The notes below the pieces were generated by a model. It did no database searches and was not told the DNA's origin. It was given only the letters and a program-made list of their open reading frames with translations. A stretch of DNA of 64,000 nucleotides from VFMC01 sp040398525 (GTDB lineage Bacteria > Actinomycetota > Acidimicrobiia > Acidimicrobiales > Ilumatobacteraceae). The DNA lies in assembly GCA_040398525.1 (NCBI GenBank), contig JBBATY010000001.1:186001-250000 (forward strand), read 5' to 3'. Each line of letters opens with the position of its first letter. Within the stretch, counting starts at the first letter, position 1. The translations under genes and the position numbers were made by a program. This document shows, piece after piece, positions 24,608 through 32,964 of this stretch.

Positions 24608-25393
24608 ATGACCTCGGACCTCTCCCGGCTCCGCGAACGTATCGACGAGCTCGACCGTGAGTTCGTCCGTGTCGTTGCCGCCCGACTCGCCGTCTGCGAG
24701 GAGGTCGCCGAGCTCAAGCGCTCGACCGGTGCTGCCGTCATCCAGCCGGCCCGTGTCCGCGAGGTGATCACCTCGCGCCGGCAACTGGCCATCGACGCCG
24801 GCGTCGACCCGGACTTCGCTGAACAGCTCTTCCGGGTGCTGCTTGCCGAGACCCATCGGATCGAAGTCGTCACCCACCGACCCGGCGCCGCCCCCGACAA
24901 GGTGGCCGATCAGGGCGACACGCGCTCGGGCATCGACACGGTGGCGACGCGCATCGACCATGTCGTCGTCGCCGTCGACGATCTGGAAGCCGCCGTCGAC
25001 AGCTTCACCGGCGAGTTCGGCTTCCACCGCCAGACCCTGGCCGGCGGAGACGTGCCAGGAGTGGTGGCGCTCGGGGCAGGCGGAGTCGCCCTGGTCCTGG
25101 TCGGTCCCGAGGCCTCCCCTGCCGCGGCCACCTACCTCCGCCGGCATGGCAGCGGCGTTCAGCACATCGCGATCGACGTGCTGAACGCACGGTACGCGCG
25201 GTCGTGCCTCGCCGACGCCGACGCAGCCCTGCTCACCGAGGTGCTCGTCGACGACGACGGACACGAGCAGTTCTTCGCTGCGCGCGACAGCGCCACCGGT
25301 GTTCAGTTCGGCTTCATCTCGCGCACCGGGCACCGCGTCGGCATCTCGGCGGCCCATGTGCTGGCCCTCTTCGACGCCCTCGAGCACGACTGA
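24608..25393 (+). CDS. chorismate mutase (AroQ)-VOC domain fusion protein
   Basis: 261 residues. Residues 1-90 are an AroQ helical chorismate mutase: LRERIDELDREFV, the basic residues of AARLAV and ELKRSTG, and a helix ending LLAETHRIEV. Residues about 115-261 are a vicinal oxygen chelate domain like half of 4-hydroxyphenylpyruvate dioxygenase: metal ligands H118 (RIDHV) and H186 (VQHIAI) are present. The third, a Glu in the FFEIIQR-like strand, is Gly235 here (VQFGFISRTG). AroQ converts chorismate to prephenate (tyrosine/phenylalanine route). The VOC half may be non-catalytic or sense an aromatic acid. It lies inside the transporter-Fo-synthase block. Confidence 0.88.
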   Translation: MTSDLSRLRERIDELDREFVRVVAARLAVCEEVAELKRSTGAAVIQPARVREVITSRRQLAIDAGVDPDFAEQLFRVLLAETHRIEVVTHRPGAAPDKVADQGDTRSGIDTVATRIDHVVVAVDDLEAAVDSFTGEFGFHRQTLAGGDVPGVVALGAGGVALVLVGPEASPAAATYLRRHGSGVQHIAIDVLNARYARSCLADADAALLTEVLVDDDGHEQFFAARDSATGVQFGFISRTGHRVGISAAHVLALFDALEHD

Positions 25394-25458
25394 GCGAACC
25401 GGATCGACGAGCCGTCGGGCGGCACCCGAACGATCTGAGAGCGCCCACCGTGCGCTCG

Positions 25459-25486
25459 TTGCTGTTCGAGGACCACCTGCTAACGT
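25459..25486 (+). promoter_or_regulatory. promoter TTGCTG-N16-TAACGT of receptor-fbiC operon
   Basis: -35 at 25459-25464 and -10 at 25481-25486. The predicted leader is about 100 nt and holds a GCACAG-N8-CTGTGC stem (25535-25554) before a GGAG ribosome site. Confidence 0.45.
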
Positions 25487-25591
25487 GCTCCTCACGCACG
25501 GCAGTGCGGGGCACGGTGCACAATTCTCGCATCGGCACAGTGCCTCGGCTGTGCTCTGGCACATCATCCAACGTCAGTTCGGAGCCCTGCC

Positions 25592-26716
25592 ATGACGCGC
25601 CGTGCACTGAGTGCAGCAGTCGTCGCCGTGGTCGCCTTGGCGGCCTGCGGTGACGACGAGCCTTCCATCGACACCACCCCAGCGGGAGCCGTAGGCCCCG
25701 TCGTGGCTGGCGAGCCATTCCCCGAGGACCGATGCGCAGCGAACCGTGCTGCCGGCACGATCACCTACCTCTCCGGGTTCGACTTCGCCGCTGCAGCCTC
25801 GATCGTCGAGGTTCTCGTCGCCGACGAGCGCGGCTACTTCGAGCAGATGTGCCTCGACGTCGACGTCCGCGCCAGCTTCACCACACAGAACTACCCCGAG
25901 ATCGCAGCCGGCAATGCACAGTTCGCGTCGGGAGGGTCGTTCAGCGAGATGGTCGACTACGCGATCGCCAACGATGCCCCGTTCGTCGCTGTGGCAGTCG
26001 AGGGCAAGACAGGCATCGATGCGTTGATCGTGAAAGATGGCGCCGCCGACTCGCTCGACGACCTGCGCGGCAGCACCATCGGCGTGAAGGGCAAGATCAC
26101 CCCGAGCGTCGCTGCCATGCTGCTCGGCGCGGGTCTGCGCGAGGGCGACGACTACCGGACCGTCCTGCTCGATGGCTTCGACCCGACAGCCCACATCGCC
26201 ATCCCGACCATCGTCGGCTTCCCCGGGTACAAGAGCAACGAGCCGAACCAGCTCACGGCTGCCGGTGTGCCCTACCAACTCTTCGATCCGGCCGACTACG
26301 ACGTGCCGGGCAGCTTCGGCGTGCTCGTCTCGAACGCCGACTGGGTCGCCGCCCACCCCACCGCTGCAGAGGACTTCATGCGGGCAGCGATGCGCGGCCT
26401 CGCCGATGCCGTCTCCGATCCGCAAGCCGCTGCCGACATCGCGGTCGGCTACATCAATGCGAACGGCAACGCGATGTTCCTCTCGCCCGACGGCGAGCGC
26501 TCCCGGTGGGCGGTCGACTCCCGCATCGTCACCGAGACCAACGCCCGCACGGCCCTCGGCGTGCCCGAGCCCGACCTGCTCGTCGCCGAGGTCACGTCGT
26601 ACGCCGACATCGGCCTGTTCGGCGGGACGGCACCGAGCGTCGACCGCTACGTCGACGTCGGGCTCGCCGCAGGTGTCTACGACTCGTCGAAGATCGTCGT
26701 CTGGCCATCGCCATGA
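25592..26716 (+). CDS. NMT1/THI5-like ABC substrate-binding lipoprotein
   Basis: 374 residues. Signal with lipobox LAAC (Cys17), short linker, then a two-lobed NMT1/THI5-like receptor: TITYLSGFDFAAAASIVEVL, VLVADERGYFEQMCLDVDV, AAGNAQFASGGSFSEM, DDLRGSTIGVKGKI. Receptors of this family bind hydroxymethylpyrimidine (ThiY), riboflavin (RibY), nitrate or sulfonates. It is the missing receptor for the ATPase and permease at 23066-24603. Its stop overlaps the Fo synthase start as ATGA, an unusual coupling that links the solute to deazaflavin synthesis, by inference. Confidence 0.88.
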   Translation: MTRRALSAAVVAVVALAACGDDEPSIDTTPAGAVGPVVAGEPFPEDRCAANRAAGTITYLSGFDFAAAASIVEVLVADERGYFEQMCLDVDVRASFTTQNYPEIAAGNAQFASGGSFSEMVDYAIANDAPFVAVAVEGKTGIDALIVKDGAADSLDDLRGSTIGVKGKITPSVAAMLLGAGLREGDDYRTVLLDGFDPTAHIAIPTIVGFPGYKSNEPNQLTAAGVPYQLFDPADYDVPGSFGVLVSNADWVAAHPTAAEDFMRAAMRGLADAVSDPQAAADIAVGYINANGNAMFLSPDGERSRWAVDSRIVTETNARTALGVPEPDLLVAEVTSYADIGLFGGTAPSVDRYVDVGLAAGVYDSSKIVVWPSP

Positions 26717-29130
26717 GCACCGACCCCGCCGCTGACCACTCTCCACTGCCCACCACCAAGGGAACCGATATGAGCCACCACGACCTCCTCGATCTCCCGC
26801 TCGCCGAGCTGATGGCTGCCGCACGGGAGGTGCGCGACCGCCACCACGGCACACGCGTCACCTATTCGCCGAAGGTGTTCATCCCGCTCACCCAACTGTG
26901 CCGCGACCAGTGCGGGTACTGCACCTTCGCCCAACCCCCGGCGCGCCTCGAGCAGCCCTACCTGCTGCCTGACGACGTCCTCGCCATCGCCCGCCAAGGT
27001 GCACGACGTGGCTGTCACGAAGCGCTGTTCACGCTCGGCGAGCGCCCCGAGGAGCGCTACGAGGTGGCCCGGGCCTTCCTGCGCGAGCACGGCTACGACT
27101 CGACGGTCCACTACGTCGCAGCGATGGCCCAGTTGGTCCTCGACGAGACCGGGCTGCTGCCTCATGCGAACGCCGGCGCCCTGTACGCCGACGAGCTCGC
27201 CCTGCTGCGCCCGATGTCGCCGAGCCAAGGGATGATGCTCGAGAGCCTCCGCGACGACCTCGACTGCCATCGCAACGCACCCGACAAGGTGCCGAGCCGA
27301 CGCCTGGCGACGCTCGAAGCGGCCGGCGAACTGAAGATCCCCTTCACCACCGGCATCCTCGTCGGCATCGGCGACGACCGCGTCGACCGGATCGCAGCCA
27401 TGGAGGCGGTCGCAGCCAGCCACGCCCGGCACGGCCACGTCCAGGAAGTGATCGTCCAGAACTTCCTGCCCAAGTTGCGCACCGGCATGCAGCGCGTGCG
27501 GGCCTGCCCGCCCGACGAGTACCTCTGGACCCTTGCGATGGCGCGCCTCGTGCTTCCGCCCGAGATCCACCTCCAGGCCCCGCCCAACCTGAGCGACGAC
27601 TTCGGAGTGCTGCTCGATGCCGGCATCGACGATTGGGGTGGCGTCTCCCCCGTCACCGCCGACCACGTCAACCCCGAGCGGCCATGGCCCGACCTCGACC
27701 GGCTGCGTGAGGTGTCCGAGGCCCGCGGCTTCGCACTCGCACCGCGCCTCACCATCTACCCGGAGTTCGCGCGGCGACCCGAGGTCTGGCTCGACCCGGC
27801 GCTCCACTTCCCCGTGCTCGACCGCAGCGATGCCGAGGGCCTCGGTCGCGACGACCCGGGTGCCGTGTGGCCGGAGAAGGTGACGGCGGCCGATGTGGTG
27901 CACGACGGCGCCGAGGTCGTGCTGGTCGGCCACCGCAGCACGCAGTGGTACAGCGGCGCGACGAGCGAGCCTCCGACCCTCGTTCCGGGGCGGAGTGCCA
28001 CCCGACCCGGCTCGGCGATCGACGAGATCCTCCACGGCGTGCAGATGGGCCACGAGCTCGGCTTCGACGAGATCGTCACGCTGTTCCGCGCCCGCGGCCC
28101 GGAGGTGGTGGCCATCGCCGAGCTGGCCGACCAGCTGCGCCGCGAAGCCGTCGGCGACGCGATCACCTGGGTTCACAACCGCAACATCAACTACACCAAC
28201 GTGTGCACGTTCAAGTGTCGGTTCTGTGGGTTCTCGAAGGGCAAGCTGAGCCTCAACCTGCGGGGCACGCCCTACCTGCTCACCCTCGACGACATCGCCG
28301 AGCGAGCCCGCGAGGCGTGGGACCTCGGCGCCACCGAGGTGACGCTGCAGGGCGGCATCCATCCCGACTTCGACGGCGACTACTACATCGACGTGACTCG
28401 CGCCGTGAAGCAGGCCGTGCCCGACATGCACGTGCACGGCTTCACCGCACTCGAGGTCACCGAGGGCGCCCGGCGCCTCGGCGAGGACCTCGAGTCGTAC
28501 CTGCTGCGGCTGAAGGACGCCGGCCTGGCCTCGCTGCCGGGAACTGCGGCCGAGATCCTCGACGACGAGGTGCGCGCCGTGCTCTGCCCGGACAAGATCG
28601 ACACCCAGGAATGGCTCGACTGCCACCGGGCCGCCCACCGTGTCGGGTTGCACTCGAACGTCACCATCATGTTCGGCTCGATCGAACATCCGGAGAGCTG
28701 GGCTCGCCACTTCCTCGTCACCCGCGAGCTGCAGCGCGAGACCGGCGGGTTCACCGAGTTCGTCGGGTTGCCCTTCGTGCACATGGCATCACCGATCTAC
28801 CTGCAGCACCGCTCCCGCCGCGGGCCGACCTTCCGCGAGACGTTGCTGATGCACGCCATTGCGCGCATCGTCTACCACGGCTCGATCCCGAACATCCAGG
28901 TCAGCTGGGTGAAGATCGGCGTCAACGGTGCCATCCAGCTGCTGCAGAGCGGGTGCAACGACCTCGGCGGCACGCTGATGAACGAGAACATCTCGCGTGC
29001 GGCTGGCGCCGCCCACGGCCAGGAGATGACCCCGCAACGCTTTGCCCAGCTCTCCGAACGGCTCGGCCGGCACGCCGAGCAGCGCACCACCGGGTACGGA
29101 CGGGTCGCCACAGGGGCAGCCGCGTCCTGA
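26713..29130 (+). CDS. fbiC: Fo synthase, fused CofG-CofH (FbiC)
   Basis: 805 residues, the length of actinobacterial FbiC. Two radical SAM cores: the CofG half with C63-x3-C67-x2-C70 (LCRDQCGYCTF) and the CofH half with C498-x3-C502-x2-C505 (VCTFKCRFCGF). It makes the deazaflavin Fo of coenzyme F420 from tyrosine and 5-amino-6-ribitylaminouracil. The ATG at 26713 overlaps the receptor stop. An internal in-frame ATG at 26770, with AAGGGA before it and conserved MSHHDLLDL after it, is an alternative start. Two F420-type LLM oxidoreductases occur later in the window. Confidence 0.95.
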   Translation: MSTDPAADHSPLPTTKGTDMSHHDLLDLPLAELMAAAREVRDRHHGTRVTYSPKVFIPLTQLCRDQCGYCTFAQPPARLEQPYLLPDDVLAIARQGARRGCHEALFTLGERPEERYEVARAFLREHGYDSTVHYVAAMAQLVLDETGLLPHANAGALYADELALLRPMSPSQGMMLESLRDDLDCHRNAPDKVPSRRLATLEAAGELKIPFTTGILVGIGDDRVDRIAAMEAVAASHARHGHVQEVIVQNFLPKLRTGMQRVRACPPDEYLWTLAMARLVLPPEIHLQAPPNLSDDFGVLLDAGIDDWGGVSPVTADHVNPERPWPDLDRLREVSEARGFALAPRLTIYPEFARRPEVWLDPALHFPVLDRSDAEGLGRDDPGAVWPEKVTAADVVHDGAEVVLVGHRSTQWYSGATSEPPTLVPGRSATRPGSAIDEILHGVQMGHELGFDEIVTLFRARGPEVVAIAELADQLRREAVGDAITWVHNRNINYTNVCTFKCRFCGFSKGKLSLNLRGTPYLLTLDDIAERAREAWDLGATEVTLQGGIHPDFDGDYYIDVTRAVKQAVPDMHVHGFTALEVTEGARRLGEDLESYLLRLKDAGLASLPGTAAEILDDEVRAVLCPDKIDTQEWLDCHRAAHRVGLHSNVTIMFGSIEHPESWARHFLVTRELQRETGGFTEFVGLPFVHMASPIYLQHRSRRGPTFRETLLMHAIARIVYHGSIPNIQVSWVKIGVNGAIQLLQSGCNDLGGTLMNENISRAAGAAHGQEMTPQRFAQLSERLGRHAEQRTTGYGRVATGAAAS

Positions 29131-29134
29131 GGAG

Positions 29135-30094
29135 TCAGAGGCCGAGCAACTCGCGGGCGTGGTCGACGTCGTGCTTCAGCTGGCCGACGAGGGCCTCGAT
29201 GCCGTCGAACTTGCGCTCGCTGCGGAGGAAGTGGGTGAACTCGACCCGGGCCTGCTCGCCGTAGAGGTCGCCGGCGAAGTCGATCAGGTGCGCCTCGAGC
29301 AACGAGGTCTCGGCATGCTCGTAGAACGTCGGGCGACGACCGAGGTTGATCGCGCACGCCTGACGCTCGCCCGAAGGCCGCAGGTACCAGCCGGCATACA
29401 CACCATCGGCCGGGAGGCAGATGTTGGCCGGCACCGCCACATTGGCCGTCGGGAAGCCGATCGTCCGGCCACGCTGGTCGCCCTGGTGCACCGGGCCACG
29501 CGCCTGGAACGGCCGTCCGAGCATCTGCGCCGCGAGCTCGACCTGACCGCCGGCGAGCGCTCGACGGATGGCGGTCGAGCTCACCGGCTCGCCGACACCG
29601 TCGGTGCGGCCGAGCAGCTCGACCGGTTCGACGTCGAAGTCGAAGTGCGCTCCGAGGCTGCGCAGCAACGCCACGTTGCCGCGACGACGGTTGCCGAAGT
29701 GGAAGTCCTCGCCCACCACGATCTGGCGTGCTCCGAGGCAGCCGACGAGCACCCGCTCGACGAACTGCTCGGGGGTCTCCGATGCCTGGTGCTGATCGAA
29801 CGGCACCAGCACGGTGGCATCGACACCGGTCGCAGTGAGCAGCTCGAGCTTCTGGTCGAGGTCGGTGAGCAGCCGAGGAGCGGACTCCGGGCGGACCACC
29901 GAGGCGGGATGACGGTCGAAGGTGACCACCACCGGGCGCGCACCGAGTGCCGCTGCCCGGCGCCGCACCTCGCCGATGACGGCCTGATGGCCGAGGTGCA
30001 CCCCGTCGTAGGCGCCAATGGTGACCACCGACCGGACGCGAGCGCCGCCTGCGGCAGGCCACACCGGCGTCGACAGATCGGTCACGACGAGCAC
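29135..30094 (-). CDS. ribF: bifunctional riboflavin kinase/FAD synthetase
   Basis: 319 residues from GTG. N-terminal FAD synthetase domain: IGAYDGVHLGHQAVI, VVTFDRHP, VVGEDFHFGNRRRG and the SSTAIR motif. C-terminal riboflavin kinase: GRTIGFPTANV, GVYAGWY, RRPTF and VEFTHFLRSERKF. It converts riboflavin to FMN and FAD. It converges on fbiC with only 4 nt between the stops. It belongs to the truB-ribF backbone and has a leaderless-type promoter. Confidence 0.96.
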   Translation of the reverse strand: MLVVTDLSTPVWPAAGGARVRSVVTIGAYDGVHLGHQAVIGEVRRRAAALGARPVVVTFDRHPASVVRPESAPRLLTDLDQKLELLTATGVDATVLVPFDQHQASETPEQFVERVLVGCLGARQIVVGEDFHFGNRRRGNVALLRSLGAHFDFDVEPVELLGRTDGVGEPVSSTAIRRALAGGQVELAAQMLGRPFQARGPVHQGDQRGRTIGFPTANVAVPANICLPADGVYAGWYLRPSGERQACAINLGRRPTFYEHAETSLLEAHLIDFAGDLYGEQARVEFTHFLRSERKFDGIEALVGQLKHDVDHARELLGL

Positions 30095-30102
30095 GGTGAG
30101 CG

Positions 30103-30108
30103 ACGTTA
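30103..30108 (-). promoter_or_regulatory. leaderless-type -10 (TAACGT) of ribF
   Basis: Ends 8 nt before the ribF GTG at 30094. Confidence 0.55.
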
Positions 30109-30148
30109 TCGGCAGGCTCGACGAACGACGAAGTCCGTGACCGGTGCC

Positions 30149-31036
30149 CTACTCGGCGGCTGCAGCTCCCTGCGGAAGGACGACCGCGGGGACGGCATCG
30201 CCCGTCGGGCCGCGCTCGTACACCGCGAGCAGGGCACCATCGGAGGCACAGACCGCCCACGGGCCCTCCCCCGGCCAGGTGGGCAGCGATCGGCCGTGCC
30301 CCACCCGTGTGGCTGTCTCGGCATCGACCAGCACGTGCGGGTAGTCGCGTAGCGCATCGGCCGGGCTCGACAGCACGGCCCGATCCGGTGGCAGGGCCTC
30401 GGCCTCGGTGAAGCTCCCGCAGGCCGTGCGACGCAGGTCGCGCAGGTGGGCGCCCCCACCGGCAAGGTGGCCGAGGTCGGCTGCCAACGTGCGGATGTAG
30501 GTGCCCGACGAGCACGACACCTCGATGCGGTAGACGAGCGGGTCGCTAGTCGGCTCGATCCCGAAGTGGTGGATCGTCACGGGTCGGGCCTCGCGCTCGA
30601 CCTCGATCCCCTCGCGGGCGAGCTCGTGCAGCCGGCGGCCACCGACCTTCAACGCACTCACCATGGGCGGAACCTGCATGATCGGTCCGGTGAGGTGCTC
30701 AGCGACGAGGCGTCGCACCAGTGCGGGGTCGAGTCCGGACATCGCGTGGGTTGCTGTCACCTCGCCCGAGGCATCGAGGGTGCTCGTCTCCACACCGAAG
30801 ACCACCTCGGCCGTGTAGGTCTTGCCGAGGGCCGTCAGGAAGCGCAGCAGACGAGTCACGTTGCCGACGCCGACCAGGAGCACACCGGTGGCGTCGGGGT
30901 CGAGGGTGCCGGCATGGCCGACCCTGCGCTCGCCGAGGCGGCGTCGGAGCATGCCCACGACATCGTGACTCGTGACGCCTGCTGGCTTGTCGACGACGGC
31001 GAGGCCGTGGACCGTTGGCGGCCTACGCCTGGCCAT
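30149..31036 (-). CDS. truB: tRNA pseudouridine-55 synthase
   Basis: 295 residues from MARRRPPTVHGLAVVDKP. The catalytic aspartate lies in GHAGTLDPDATGVL, and GKTYTAEVVFGVETST plus CSSGTYIRTLA are family motifs. A C-terminal domain of about 60 residues is present, as is common in actinobacteria. It makes pseudouridine 55 in the T-loop of tRNAs. The start lies 14 nt inside the rbfA 3' end, so translation is coupled. Confidence 0.95.
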   Translation of the reverse strand: MARRRPPTVHGLAVVDKPAGVTSHDVVGMLRRRLGERRVGHAGTLDPDATGVLLVGVGNVTRLLRFLTALGKTYTAEVVFGVETSTLDASGEVTATHAMSGLDPALVRRLVAEHLTGPIMQVPPMVSALKVGGRRLHELAREGIEVEREARPVTIHHFGIEPTSDPLVYRIEVSCSSGTYIRTLAADLGHLAGGGAHLRDLRRTACGSFTEAEALPPDRAVLSSPADALRDYPHVLVDAETATRVGHGRSLPTWPGEGPWAVCASDGALLAVYERGPTGDAVPAVVLPQGAAAAE

Positions 31037-31466
31037 CGTCCCCGTCGTCGTCCACGTCGTCATCCACGTCCGGGCTCGGCGGCCGTTCGGGCAACGTCTC
31101 GCTCGAGGCCAGGATGCGGTCGATGTGCTCGGCTGCGCGGATGACCTGGTCGGGCCGGAACGACAGGATCGGGGTCTTCTTCGCCCGGACCTGCTTGCCG
31201 ACGGCCGACTGGATGCGCACACGGTGCTCGGCCAGCACCTCGAGGATCACCTCGTCGCCTTCCTCGCCGGCGAGCGAGTCGAAGTACACGATGGCCCGGT
31301 TCATCTCGGGGTCGACGTCGATGGCCGTGATGGTGACGAGATCGAGACGCTCGTCGTCGATGCGGGTGAGCTCGTCGGCGATCACCTCGCGCAGCGACTC
31401 GTTGAGCCTCGCGGTGCGCGGGTAGCGGTGTTGGGATGGTGCTGTGCGGCGGCGGGGTCGGCTCAT
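31023..31466 (-). CDS. rbfA: ribosome-binding factor A
   Basis: 147 residues. KH-like core: RTARLNESLREVIADELTRI, MNRAIVYFDSL, RVRIQSAVGKQVRAKKTPIL and FRPDQVIRAAEHIDRIL. A very acidic tail (DVDDDVDDDGDDGQA) follows. It assists late 16S maturation of the 30S subunit. Normally it follows infB directly; here an ABC exporter and a DsbA-like gene separate them. Confidence 0.94.
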   Translation of the reverse strand: MSRPRRRTAPSQHRYPRTARLNESLREVIADELTRIDDERLDLVTITAIDVDPEMNRAIVYFDSLAGEEGDEVILEVLAEHRVRIQSAVGKQVRAKKTPILSFRPDQVIRAAEHIDRILASSETLPERPPSPDVDDDVDDDGDDGQA

Positions 31467-31490
31467 GGTGGAAGTCTCCGTGACAGGCGG

Positions 31491-32129
31491 TCAGTCGAAC
31501 GACGGGCGGTCGCGGTTCGAGCGCTTCAACTCGGCCATGCCACTCGTGGTGGCGATGGTCTCGACGGCCTCCCACAGGCGCACTGCCTCGGCCCCGCGAG
31601 GAATGCGGGCGATGACCGGACCGAAGAAGCTCGCCTCACGTTCGGTGCCGGGATGGAAGGTGATGATGGGAGTGCCGACGTCGCTGCCGGCACGAGCGAG
31701 CGCCAGGTCGGTGTCGGCGCGAATGTGGGCGTCGTGGCCGGCTTCGTCGGCCTCGGTCGCCAGGGCGGGGTCGCATGCCGCTGCCACGAGCGCCTCCGCG
31801 AGGAAGCCCTTCGGGTCGGCGAGGAAGCTGTCGCGTCGCTGCTGGGGATGGAAGCGCTCACCCAACTCGGTGTACAGCCGACCGACTGCGTCCTCGCCGT
31901 GCGCGAGGCGCACTGCGTCGCCGACGCGCAGGCACTGCAACCCGGCGAGGTGCACGGCGCGATACGCAGGGGTGTACCAGTCGTCGGTGCGGTGCTCGTT
32001 GAGCATCGCCAGCGAGATGAACCTCCACCGCACCGACAGGTCGCGCTGACGCTGCACCTCGGTGACCCATCGCGAGGTGATCCAGGCCCACGGGCACACG
32101 GGGTCCCAGAAGAAGTCGAGATCGGTCAT
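31491..32129 (-). CDS. DsbA-family protein, mycothiol-dependent nitroreductase-like, with CPWA active site
   Basis: 212 residues. The thioredoxin-fold start FFWDPVCPWAWITSRW closely resembles actinobacterial Rv2466c-type mycothiol-dependent reductases (CPWC), but the second cysteine is Ala15, leaving a single Cys12. Insert helices and the cis-Pro loop GTPIITFHP follow. Monothiol variants would act through a mixed disulfide with mycothiol. It has no signal peptide. Leaderless-type promoter (TATCGT 6 nt upstream). It lies between rbfA and the exporter genes. Confidence 0.82.
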   Translation of the reverse strand: MTDLDFFWDPVCPWAWITSRWVTEVQRQRDLSVRWRFISLAMLNEHRTDDWYTPAYRAVHLAGLQCLRVGDAVRLAHGEDAVGRLYTELGERFHPQQRRDSFLADPKGFLAEALVAAACDPALATEADEAGHDAHIRADTDLALARAGSDVGTPIITFHPGTEREASFFGPVIARIPRGAEAVRLWEAVETIATTSGMAELKRSNRDRPSFD

Positions 32130-32135
32130 GGGGGC

Positions 32136-32141
32136 ACGATA
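32136..32141 (-). promoter_or_regulatory. leaderless-type -10 (TATCGT) of DsbA-like gene
   Basis: Ends 6 nt before the ATG at 32129. Confidence 0.5.
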
Positions 32142-32165
32142 CCGAGCGATGGGCCGATGGCCCGC

Positions 32166-32963
32166 TCACCGGCACAGCAGCCGCTCGACGCGACGGGCGG
32201 CGAGGCGCAGCGCGACCAGCGAGATCACCACCAGCACTGCGGCGTGCACCACCAACGACCAGGTCCACACTCCGGCGTTCGCCGCGCGGACGAGCACCAC
32301 ACCGTGGTAGAGCGGCGAGAGGTTGACCAGCCAGCTCCAGCCCCCGTAGGCGGCCACCGGGAAGAAGGTGGCGGAGAAGAGCAGCATGGGCATCATCAAT
32401 GTGTCGACGATCTCCATGTCGGACCAGCCCCGCATGTAGGTGGTGCCGAGGAACCCCAGGCCGGCGAAGGTGAGGCCGATCAGTGCGCAGACCGGAAGCG
32501 CCGCCAGGCACCACCACGACTCGGTGAGCCCCATCGCAGCCATCACGGCGAGGAACCCGATCGCGTAGATCTGGCCGCGGAGCAACGCCCAGGTGATCTC
32601 GCCCACAGCGACGTCGACCGGCCGCATCGGCGTCGCCAGCGCAGCGTCGTAGATGCGTGCGTAGCGAAGGCGGTGCAAGACATTGCCCGTCGAGTCGAAC
32701 ACGGCGCCGTTCATGGCCGATGCTGCCATGAGGGCAGGGGCCACGAACGCGTCGTAGGGGACCTCGCGACCACCGACGGACACCCCGCCGACCAGTTCCC
32801 CCAGCCCGGCGCGCATCGACAGCAGGTAGAGCAGGGGCTCGAAGAAGCCGCTCACGATCAACAGCCACTGGCGACGGTAGGCGAGCACGTGCCGCTCGAC
32901 CATCCGCTGCGGTCGACGGGCCACGAGTTCGGCCGGGATGATCCTCAGCAGCACCGGCAGCAC
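32166..32963 (-). CDS. ABC-2 type exporter permease, second subunit
   Basis: 265 residues from GTG at 32963, one base after the stop of the preceding permease gene. Six hydrophobic spans, with ABC-2 features such as RNxxx-like GFFEPLLYLLSM and a late MEIVDTLMMPMLLFSATFFP. With the permease at 32965 and ATPase at 33756 it forms a DrrB/NodJ-like heterodimeric exporter. The cargo is not indicated. Confidence 0.85.
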   Translation of the reverse strand: MLPVLLRIIPAELVARRPQRMVERHVLAYRRQWLLIVSGFFEPLLYLLSMRAGLGELVGGVSVGGREVPYDAFVAPALMAASAMNGAVFDSTGNVLHRLRYARIYDAALATPMRPVDVAVGEITWALLRGQIYAIGFLAVMAAMGLTESWWCLAALPVCALIGLTFAGLGFLGTTYMRGWSDMEIVDTLMMPMLLFSATFFPVAAYGGWSWLVNLSPLYHGVVLVRAANAGVWTWSLVVHAAVLVVISLVALRLAARRVERLLCR

Positions 32964-32964
32964 C

